DNA of 18,651 nt, taken from positions 1 to 18,651 of the forward strand of contig CAMLKW010000066.1 in the NCBI GenBank assembly GCA_946480605.1, in the 5' to 3' direction. Shown piece after piece: positions 12,443 to 18,651 of this stretch; the stretch's first letter is position 1, and the number at the start of each line of letters is the position of its first letter. The stretch is from an uncultured Roseateles sp. GTDB lineage: Bacteria; Pseudomonadota; Gammaproteobacteria; Burkholderiales; Burkholderiaceae. The notes under the pieces are model-generated. The model saw only the letters and a list, made by a program, of their open reading frames with translations. It did no database searches and was not told the DNA's origin. The position numbers and the translations under genes are program-made.

Positions 12443-15400
12443 TCAGGGCAGCTTGGGGAAGGGCTCAGCGAAGGGCTGTGGCTGCATCGCGTACCAGGAG
12501 CCGCCCGAGCCGCGGCGGTTGAGCAGCGGCCCCAGCGTCGACGTGTCCACCGCCGCGCAGACCGATTGGAGGCGGCGGGGATTGGGGCCGCGGACCTTCT
12601 CGCAGGCGGCCATGCTGGCATGGCAATGAGCGCCGTAGCGCTGGGCCCCGTCCTGCCCGGCGTCCTCCTGGTAGCAGAAGGACTGCGCCGGCAGCGCCGT
12701 GCTGGCCGTGCCGACGGTCGGGGTAAGCGCCGGTGGCACCCACACCTCGATGACACCGGGCGTGCCGGTCAGGCGCGACGACAGCGGCTTGATGGCCCAG
12801 CGGCCTGAGTCGTCCTTTGGCGGCAGCTGTTCGGCGCAGGCCTTGGAGGCGGCATCGTGATAGATCACGGTCGGCTGCATGGGCGCCTTGGGCGACGCGC
12901 GGCCGCGGCGGCGGGCGCTGTCCCAGACGTCCTCCATCGGTGGCAGGTTGGCGCCCATGGCCTCCCAGGGCGAGCGCATCTGCCGCATCTGCTCGCGGAG
13001 CTCGGGGCCGTAGATCTGGATGTAGATGGTCCTGCCATCGCAGAGGCCGGGCGCGATGGGCTGGGGCGCAGATGCCGGCCCGGCACTCGCGGGCAGCCCG
13101 GCGCCGCCTGTGACGGGGGGCCTGGCCGTGCCCAGCTTGGCCGGAACTCCTGCGGTGCTTGACGCTGGCGTGGCTGGCCCTTCGCTGGGGCCGCCCGGTT
13201 CGCCCACGGAGGGCGGCGTGGCGACCTTGGCGTCGCGCAGCCCCAGCCATTCGAGGATGGCCGCCGGTCTGAGGAGGAGGTGCTGGTCGTTCTCGGCGAT
13301 GCCCGTCTCCTCCAGCGGGGCCGCGGGAGGCGCCGGCGGTGGCGTCACCAGGCAGTTCTGCTTGCCCGGATCGGTCTCGCCGAAGTCGCGCACCCAGTAG
13401 CGCGGCGCGCACGTGACCTGGGCACGCTCGCGCAGGCAGGCCACGGGTTGCTCGGGGTCCAGCAGCACGTCGCAGGAGCGGTGCCGCGGGCTCTTGTCGC
13501 GGCAGCTCTGCTTGGTGCCGGTGAGGATCATCTGCATCAGCGCGGAGCGCCGGAAGGCTTCCGTGTTGTCCAGCGTGCAGGCGGCGTCGCCGATGCGCAG
13601 CAAGGCCGTGGCCATCTCGCCCAGGCCCGTCGGCGTCTTGTCCGCGGCGGCGGGCTCGGCCTTGCCGATCACCTGGCTGGCCGGCGCGACGGGTGTGGGC
13701 GGCACGTCGGGCATCAGCTTGCCGTAGAGGTCGGTCAGCTCCTTCAGCACCGCCGGGTCCAGGCGGCGGGCCTTCTCGCGGGTCTGCATCTGCTGGTCGA
13801 CGGTCTGCCAGGCCGTGGCGCCCAGCGTCGCCAGCGCGCCCAGGCTGACCGAGGCCGTGACCGCGCCGGTGGCCGCGATGCGCGAGGGCAGGCGCTTGGG
13901 CGCCGACGCGGCGTGCAGCTGGCCGCTTTCGTCGCGCACTGCCACGCTGCCGTCGTCCACCTCGAAGCGCAGGTCCGCGATGCTCGGCAGGTCGTCCAGC
14001 AGGTGGCGCTGCAGGTTCAGGCCCAGCGTGTGGCCGAGCTGGAAGTAGCTCTCCCACTGGGTTTCGCTGAAGAACTGGTCGGTGGTGGGCTCCTGCGGGA
14101 ACAGCGGGTGGTCGGCCTTGTAGTTCACCAGGTCCACCGGCACGCCCGCGCACATATTGGGCTTCACGACGACCAGGTGCCCGGTCTTGCCGCTGCGGTA
14201 GCGGATGCTGGCCAGCGCCAGGCAAGCCTGGCTGTCCGTCGAGACGAGGTCGTTCAGCGAACCGAACACCGCCGGTGCGCCTTCAACGGGGGGCGCCGGT
14301 GCGGCGACCGCATCGGCGGTGGCGTCTGCATCGGGCTTGTCCGCGGCCGGGGCGGGGGCCGGTTTGGGCAGGCGCGGCTTGAGGAAGACGATGTCGGCCT
14401 GCAGGTCGATGCGGGCCTTGCGCACGAGGTTCTCCAGGTCGGCGAAGGCATAGCGGGGGTCGGCGCCGCAGTCGGCCACGACGACGAGGGCACATTCCTC
14501 GCGCAGCAGCGCGTAGGCGCCGGTGTTCTCGAAGTGGCCACCGTCGGTGAGGTACCAGTCGGCGCGGCGCAGCCCGTCGAAGCGGCCGCGCAGCTCGCCC
14601 AGCAGCTGCGCGTACTTGCCGACGCGGCGCGGCGTGGGCTCGCCGGGGTCGCGCTGCAGCGCCAGCGCATTCCACCAATAGCCCAGACGGACGCCCGACA
14701 TCGTCAGCAGCGCGGCGATGCCGGACCTGGTGCTGCTGCCCAGGCCCGGCGCCACGGCGGCGCCGGAGATGGCGACCCACGAGCCCAGCGTCAGGCTGTC
14801 GGGCCCGTGCATGCGGCGCCAGCCGTTCTGGCCGACACGCACGCGGCCCTGAGGCGCGACCGTCATCAGCAGGCCCTTGCGGTCCTGGTTGAAGAGGCCG
14901 CCGCGCGGGTCGCGGGTCTGGTTCACGCAGGCGTTGATCAGGTGCACCGGGCCGCCGCCGTCGTGCGGCGCGTAGTCGGCCAGCGGCACGTCGTCGCCGG
15001 CATGCACGTCCTGCACGGACACGCAGGGCCCGCCGGCAGCCACGTGGCGCGAATAGGTCTCCGTCGCGGCCTTCTGCAGCCCGCGGAAGCGCTCCACGTT
15101 GGTGGCGCCCAGGTAGCTGCGCACCAGCCGGGCGCGATAGAAGGCGTACAGCGACGAGCGGTTGAGGAAGTCGCGGTTGCGAAACGAGATGACGATCATC
15201 AGCAGCACCGGCAGCGCGATGACGAGCAGCCAGTTCCAGCCCAGCCCGAACTGCAGCACCCGCCGTGTCTCGTCGAACAGCACGAAGGTGGCGCTGCGGT
15301 GGACGACGCTGACCCAGAAGACCAGCAGCGCCGCCAGCGTGACGACGCCGGCCACGTTGATGAGCCCGTCGAGGTTGAGCCGCGTGCCGGGCGTCAGGCT

Positions 15401-16528
15401 GCGCGGCAGGTCGGCGATCTTGGGCAGCACGGCGCGCAGCGCGACGACGGTCAGCATGACGATGGTGCCTATCGCACCCTGGTGGTCGCCCTTGGCGCTG
15501 GCCAGCAGCCAGGCCATCACGTCGATGAGGCCGAGTGCGGCGACGATGAGGATGGCGTTCAGCACCCGGGCCAGGGCGGCGGTCAGTCGGTGGCGGGACC
15601 GGTCGGGTGCCGACGCGTGGCGCAGCGTCAGGAACTGCGCGACCAGCGTGCCGATGACCCAGGCGCACAGCATGCCGCCGGCGATCATCAGCAGCCAGCC
15701 GGGGACCTGCAGCGTGTCGCCGCGGTCGACGGGCAGTTGCTGCAGGTTCCAGTGCCCGACCAGCTGCCAGCAACCCAGCACGCAGAGCACCACCATGATC
15801 CAGCGCTGCAGCGGCAGGCGCGAGCCCGCCGCGGCGGGCAGCGCCCAGTAGGCCGTGGCCAGCGACGTGGCCGCCAGCAGCAGCGGTGGCAGCAGCATCC
15901 ACAGCGTCGGCCAGTCGGACAGTGCGTCCAGCGTGGCCGGCGTCACCCAGGCCGGCTGCCAGCAGCCGTTGCCGCTGAGCAGGCAGTCGGCCCATTGCCA
16001 CACGGCCAGGTCCAGCCCGACCAGCAGGCAGCCCGCCAGCAGGCACAGCAGGGCCAGCTCGATGTGCACGCCGACGAGGTTGCGGCTGAAGTTGGCCGCC
16101 GCGAACAGCAGGTCCTTGCCGCCGCGCGGGATCAGGTAGCGGCCATTGGCGCGCAGCCAGAACGCGAACCAGCGCGTGTCGGCATCGGCCAGCGCCTCCT
16201 CCACCTCCTTGGCCGGCTGGCCCGTGACGGCGGCGTTGTGGAACAGCTTGCCGACGTTGGCGCCGATGTAGCCGCCGCCGGACACGGTCGACAGCAGGTC
16301 GAAGCGGTGCAGCACCTTGTTGTGCGCCAGCGCCTTCAGCAGCCCGAAGCAGAAGGTGGCGCTGCGGATGCCGCCGCCGGACAGCGCCAGGCCCCAGGTG
16401 CCGGCATCGTCGGCGGGGCGCTCCGCAGCGGCCAGCCTGGCGCGGCGGCGCTGCACCAGCGCGGCCAGGTCATCCGTGGGCGCCGGGTCGCTGGCAGGCG
16501 TCGGCGGTGGCGGGTCGGTGGTGGTCAT
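12443..16528 (-). CDS. Large membrane patatin-like phospholipase with split catalytic domain
   Basis: A 1361-residue protein. The patatin oxyanion loop GLALSGGGIRSATF (46-59) and nucleophile S83 (STVSGGGYIG, with Thr at the first position of GxSxG) lie N-terminal. The catalytic aspartate D662 (YLTDGGHFENTG) lies nearly 580 residues later. Between them come about eight hydrophobic segments (roughly 152-177, 206-231, 242-258, 276-300, 323-343, 352-369, 386-410, 429-449). An even number returns the chain to the same side, so S83 and D662 can form one site. A further helix (about 886-908) then puts a Pro-rich, 450-residue C-terminal part on the other face. That part has 12 cysteines (C984 to C1324). 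Members hydrolyse acyl lipids; the substrate here is unknown. The ATG at 16528 has GGGGA upstream. It follows the GDPD gene by 93 bases on the same strand. Confidence 0.85.
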   Translation of the reverse strand: MTTTDPPPPTPASDPAPTDDLAALVQRRRARLAAAERPADDAGTWGLALSGGGIRSATFCFGLLKALAHNKVLHRFDLLSTVSGGGYIGANVGKLFHNAAVTGQPAKEVEEALADADTRWFAFWLRANGRYLIPRGGKDLLFAAANFSRNLVGVHIELALLCLLAGCLLVGLDLAVWQWADCLLSGNGCWQPAWVTPATLDALSDWPTLWMLLPPLLLAATSLATAYWALPAAAGSRLPLQRWIMVVLCVLGCWQLVGHWNLQQLPVDRGDTLQVPGWLLMIAGGMLCAWVIGTLVAQFLTLRHASAPDRSRHRLTAALARVLNAILIVAALGLIDVMAWLLASAKGDHQGAIGTIVMLTVVALRAVLPKIADLPRSLTPGTRLNLDGLINVAGVVTLAALLVFWVSVVHRSATFVLFDETRRVLQFGLGWNWLLVIALPVLLMIVISFRNRDFLNRSSLYAFYRARLVRSYLGATNVERFRGLQKAATETYSRHVAAGGPCVSVQDVHAGDDVPLADYAPHDGGGPVHLINACVNQTRDPRGGLFNQDRKGLLMTVAPQGRVRVGQNGWRRMHGPDSLTLGSWVAISGAAVAPGLGSSTRSGIAALLTMSGVRLGYWWNALALQRDPGEPTPRRVGKYAQLLGELRGRFDGLRRADWYLTDGGHFENTGAYALLREECALVVVADCGADPRYAFADLENLVRKARIDLQADIVFLKPRLPKPAPAPAADKPDADATADAVAAPAPPVEGAPAVFGSLNDLVSTDSQACLALASIRYRSGKTGHLVVVKPNMCAGVPVDLVNYKADHPLFPQEPTTDQFFSETQWESYFQLGHTLGLNLQRHLLDDLPSIADLRFEVDDGSVAVRDESGQLHAASAPKRLPSRIAATGAVTASVSLGALATLGATAWQTVDQQMQTREKARRLDPAVLKELTDLYGKLMPDVPPTPVAPASQVIGKAEPAAADKTPTGLGEMATALLRIGDAACTLDNTEAFRRSALMQMILTGTKQSCRDKSPRHRSCDVLLDPEQPVACLRERAQVTCAPRYWVRDFGETDPGKQNCLVTPPPAPPAAPLEETGIAENDQHLLLRPAAILEWLGLRDAKVATPPSVGEPGGPSEGPATPASSTAGVPAKLGTARPPVTGGAGLPASAGPASAPQPIAPGLCDGRTIYIQIYGPELREQMRQMRSPWEAMGANLPPMEDVWDSARRRGRASPKAPMQPTVIYHDAASKACAEQLPPKDDSGRWAIKPLSSRLTGTPGVIEVWVPPALTPTVGTASTALPAQSFCYQEDAGQDGAQRYGAHCHASMAACEKVRGPNPRRLQSVCAAVDTSTLGPLLNRRGSGGSWYAMQPQPFAEPFPKLP

Positions 16529-16581
16529 GGCGTCCCCAGGCGATGGATGCTGCGGACGTTTTTACCGACGATGGCCCGCCA

Positions 16582-16611
16582 GATGAACCGCGTTGACCCG
16601 CGGGGTTCATC
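16582..16611 (-). repeat. Inverted repeat between the GDPD and patatin genes
   Basis: GATGAACC (16582-16589) pairs exactly with GGTTCATC (16604-16611) across 14 bases. On the minus strand it begins about 10 bases after the GDPD stop. It lacks a T-run, so it may be an mRNA-stabilising or attenuating hairpin rather than a strict terminator. The palindrome CAATATTG adjoins it at 16611-16618. Confidence 0.45.
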
Positions 16612-16621
16612 AATATTGCGG

Positions 16622-17356
16622 TCAGGCGGCGGGGCCGAGGAGATCGACGCGGTCGGTGATGAGGCCGTCGATGCCGGCCGCGGTCAGCCGCTGGGCCACG
16701 TCGGCGTCGTTGACCGTGTAGACCAGCGCCCGCCAGCCGCGGGCGTGCAGGCGCTCGATCAGCGCGGCTTCCATCAGGCGCCAGTTCGTGATGACGGCCA
16801 CGACGCCCAGCGCTTCGGCGGCCTCCGGCCAGCCCTCCCAGAGTTCGTCGAGCAGCAGCGCGCGGGGCAGGTCGGGGGCGGCGGCGCGCGCGCCCTCCAG
16901 CGCCTCCGTCTTGAAGCTGCTCAGCAGTGGCGGCAGCATGCCGGCCCACAGCCGCGCCGCCTCGCGCGCGGCGACCTCGCCGGTCAGCCGCTCGACGCCG
17001 GGGCATGGCTTGATCTCGATGTTCAGCGCGCAGCCGTTGGCCTGGCAGAACGCGGCGATCTGGGAGAGCCGTGGCAGCGGCTCGGCCGCGAACGGCGGGC
17101 TGTGCCAGGCGCCGGCATCCAGGCGGGCGAGATCGGCCCAGGCGATGCCGGCGGGCGAGCCCGCGCCGCTGGTGGTGCGCTCCAGCGTGTCGTCATGCAG
17201 CAAAAAGGCTTCGCCGTCGCGGCTGAGCTTCACATCGCATTCGAAGGCTCGATAGCCAAAACCGGTGCCCACGCGGAACGCCGCCAGCGTGTTCTCCGGG
17301 GCGAGCTTGCCGGCGCCGCGGTGGGCGAGCCAAAGGGGGTAGGGCCAGGGCTTCAT
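16622..17356 (-). CDS. ugpQ: Glycerophosphodiester phosphodiesterase
   Basis: A 244-residue GDPD-family enzyme that hydrolyses deacylated phospholipids (glycerophospho-alcohols) to glycerol-3-phosphate and the alcohol. Metal and catalytic residues are visible: H12 and R13 in LAHRGAGKLAPENT with E21 and N22, E39 and D41 in FECDVKLSRDGE, H54 in LLHDDTLERT, and E114 and K116 in LNIEIKP. The C-terminal VYTVNDADVAQRLTAAGIDGLITDRVDLL is typical of the TIM-barrel end. It has no signal peptide, so it is the cytoplasmic UgpQ type rather than periplasmic GlpQ. The frame extends upstream to 17470 but would run through the divergent promoter; ATG 17356 gives the standard length. CAGAAT (17363-17368 on this strand) lies 6 bases before the start, with no ribosome site, so a leaderless message is possible. 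Patatin follows downstream. Confidence 0.88.
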   Translation of the reverse strand: MKPWPYPLWLAHRGAGKLAPENTLAAFRVGTGFGYRAFECDVKLSRDGEAFLLHDDTLERTTSGAGSPAGIAWADLARLDAGAWHSPPFAAEPLPRLSQIAAFCQANGCALNIEIKPCPGVERLTGEVAAREAARLWAGMLPPLLSSFKTEALEGARAAAPDLPRALLLDELWEGWPEAAEALGVVAVITNWRLMEAALIERLHARGWRALVYTVNDADVAQRLTAAGIDGLITDRVDLLGPAA

Positions 17357-17362
17357 CCGACG

Positions 17363-17368
17363 GATTCT
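17363..17368 (-). promoter_or_regulatory. Candidate -10 box of ugpQ (CAGAAT on minus strand)
   Basis: ATTCTG on the plus strand reads CAGAAT on the minus strand and ends 6 bases before the ugpQ ATG. This is the same arrangement as before the gamma-glutamyltransferase gene and the mini-ORF at 10493. Confidence 0.35.
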
Positions 17369-17381
17369 GGGGTGAAACCCC
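17369..17381. repeat. Small inverted repeat between divergent promoters
   Basis: GGGGT and ACCCC flank GAA, between the candidate -10 boxes of ugpQ and the FAD oxidoreductase. It could be a shared operator, but it is short enough to be chance. Confidence 0.25.
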
Positions 17382-17387
17382 CTGCGA

Positions 17388-17393
17388 TACGAT
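17388..17393 (+). promoter_or_regulatory. Candidate -10 box of the FAD oxidoreductase gene (TACGAT)
   Basis: TACGAT lies 24 bases before the ATG at 17418 in the 61-base divergent spacer. The sequence between them is C-rich and has no clear Shine-Dalgarno. Confidence 0.3.
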
Positions 17394-17417
17394 CCCGGGC
17401 CGCTCCCCGCTCCCCCT

Positions 17418-18651
17418 ATGAACGCTCCGCATCCCCTGATGCCGGTCGCCGCTGATGCGGCCGACAGCAACGCACACGACGCGCCGCGTCTGCGCGAGAT
17501 CCCCTACAACTACACGTCGTTCTCGGACCGCGAGATCGTCATCCGCCTGCTGGGCTCCCGGGCCTGGGAGCTGCTGGACAAGCTGCGCGGCGAGCGCCGC
17601 ACGGGCCGCTCCGCGCGCATGCTGTACGAGGTGCTGGGCGACATCTGGGTGGTGCAGCGCAACCCCTACCTGCAGGACGACCTGCTGGACAACCCCAAGC
17701 GCCGCGTGCTGCTCATCGAGGCACTGCATCACCGGCTGGCCGAGGTCGAAAAGCGCCGTGATGCCGCGGCCGACCCGCAGCGCGACGGCTACGTCGGCGA
17801 GCTGCTGGTGGCGGCACGCGAGGCGGTGGCGCAGTTCGCCGTGATGTTCGAGCAGGTGGCCGAGCTGCGCAAACGCGCTGCCAAGCGGCTGGGCAAGGTC
17901 ACGGCCAAGGACAACATCAAGTTCGACGGCCTGTCCCGCGTGTCGCACGTGACGGACGCGACCGACTGGCGCGTGGAGTACCCCTTCGTCGTGCTGACGC
18001 CCGACACCGAGGCCGAGATGGCGGCCCTGGTGGGCGCCTGCTTCGAGCTGGGGCTGACGGTCATCCCTCGTGGCGGCGGCACCGGCTACACGGGCGGCGC
18101 GATTCCGCTGGTGTGGAACAGCGCCGTCATCAACACCGAGAAGCTGGAAGCCCTGCGCGGCGTGGAGATGCTGAAGCTGCCGGGTCTGGACCGTGAGGTG
18201 CCGACCATCTTCAGCGAGGCCGGTGTCGTCACGCAGCGCGTGGCCGACATGGCCGAGGCCAACGGCTTCGTGTTCGCCGTGGACCCGACCAGCGCCGAGG
18301 CCAGCTGCATCGGCGGCAACGTGGCCATGAACGCCGGCGGCAAGAAGGCGGTGCTGTGGGGCACGGCGCTGGACAACCTGGCCAGCTGGCGCATGGTGAC
18401 GCCCGAGGCCAAGTGGCTGGAGGTGACTCGCCTCAACCACAACCTGGGCAAGATCCACGACGTGGAGGTGGCGAGCTTCGAGCTGCGCTACTTCGACGCC
18501 ACCGGCAAGACGCTGGAGCGCACCGAGCGGCTGGACATCCCGGGCCGCGTGTTCCGCAAGGAAGGGCTGGGCAAGGACGTCACGGACAAGTTCCTCGCCG
18601 GCCTGCCGGGCATCCAGAAGGAAGGCTGCGACGGCCTCATCACCAGCGCGC
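17418..18651 (+). CDS. DUF3683-type FAD/FMN-binding oxidoreductase, N-terminal part (runs off the window)
   Basis: The first 411 codons of a large FAD-linked oxidoreductase. Residues about 25-160 ([21 protein letters not shown], then [16 protein letters not shown]) are the DUF3683 N-terminal region. From about 180 the VAO/PCMH-type FAD-binding domain starts. It has the pyrophosphate-binding loop [17 protein letters not shown] (215-231) and the flavin-contacting stretch [23 protein letters not shown] (286-308). The family is related to D-lactate dehydrogenase/glycolate oxidase GlcD. Full-length members exceed 1200 residues and end with ferredoxin-like and Fe-S reductase modules (from memory of the family). 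The likely role is oxidation of a 2-hydroxy acid feeding electrons to the respiratory chain; the substrate is unknown. ATG 17418 opens the frame without a clear ribosome site. It is divergent from ugpQ. Confidence 0.88.
   Translation, partial: MNAPHPLMPVAADAADSNAHDAPRLREIPYNYTSFSDREIVIRLLGSRAWELLDKLRGERRTGRSARMLYEVLGDIWVVQRNPYLQDDLLDNPKRRVLLIEALHHRLAEVEKRRDAAADPQRDGYVGELLVAAREAVAQFAVMFEQVAELRKRAAKRLGKVTAKDNIKFDGLSRVSHVTDATDWRVEYPFVVLTPDTEAEMAALVGACFELGLTVIPRGGGTGYTGGAIPLVWNSAVINTEKLEALRGVEMLKLPGLDREVPTIFSEAGVVTQRVADMAEANGFVFAVDPTSAEASCIGGNVAMNAGGKKAVLWGTALDNLASWRMVTPEAKWLEVTRLNHNLGKIHDVEVASFELRYFDATGKTLERTERLDIPGRVFRKEGLGKDVTDKFLAGLPGIQKEGCDGLITSA

Noticed and set aside
13280..17455. 1391-codon open frame antisense to the patatin and ugpQ genes
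   Set aside because: Its translation is rich in Gln/Arg/Gly/Ala/Val with no domain. It mirrors the codon-position GC bias of the real genes on the other strand, where catalytic motifs are clear.
1..18651. CRISPR array, tRNA or rRNA genes, insertion sequence or prophage
   Set aside because: No regularly spaced direct repeats, cloverleaf-like segments, transposase or integrase motifs, or terminal inverted repeats with target duplications were found by reading both strands.

Overview
The window is very GC-rich chromosomal DNA with long antisense open frames caused by GC bias. Gene content points to a betaproteobacterium of the order Burkholderiales, probably in the Rubrivivax/Roseateles/Leptothrix neighbourhood. 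The signs are an rne/rluC divergon followed by a HAD phosphatase, a Rieske protein and an S49 peptidase, a PEP-CTERM protein, and a giant DUF3683-type FAD oxidoreductase. This placement is inferred from gene content, not from a database search.

Layout. (1) 1-330, minus: the first 110 codons of RNase E (rne), behind a long, hairpin-rich leader. (2) 991-3964, plus: a tight four-gene operon of rluC, a phosphoglycolate-phosphatase-like HAD hydrolase, a small Rieske ferredoxin and an SppA-type membrane peptidase. Neighbours overlap by a few bases or sit one base apart. (3) 3965-5327, minus: a choice-of-anchor-A PEP-CTERM exported protein and a small Ala/Pro-rich exported protein with its own intrinsic terminator. 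(4) 5469-7082, plus: a cytoplasmic gamma-glutamyltransferase-family enzyme. (5) 7083-7671: about 590 bases with no convincing gene but many inverted repeats. (6) 7672-9467, plus: a coupled pair made of a 31-hexad beta-helix (bactofilin-like) protein and a fusion of a GNAT acetyltransferase with a complete Rnk domain. (7) 9566-10432, plus: an exported protein of unknown function. (8) 10589-12438, plus: an MFS exporter coupled to a RimJ/RimL-type acetyltransferase, preceded by an 8-codon mini-ORF. (9) 12443-17356, minus: a glycerophosphodiester phosphodiesterase followed by a 1361-residue membrane patatin whose catalytic domain is split by eight predicted membrane segments. (10) 17418 to the end, plus: the N-terminal third of a FAD-linked oxidoreductase.

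The first operon is housekeeping (23S rRNA pseudouridylation, phosphatase repair, membrane proteolysis). The GDPD and patatin genes form a plausible phospholipid-turnover pair: deacylation, then cleavage of the glycerophosphodiester. The hexad-repeat plus GNAT-Rnk pair is the least conventional unit. It joins a possible scaffold-forming protein to a protein that carries both an acyltransferase and an RNA-polymerase-secondary-channel-type domain, and it lies behind the structured intergenic region. Several genes show an AGAAT-like or TACGAT -10 box only a few bases before the start codon, which suggests leaderless or near-leaderless transcripts. No rRNA, tRNA, IS element, integrase, phage gene or CRISPR array was seen.
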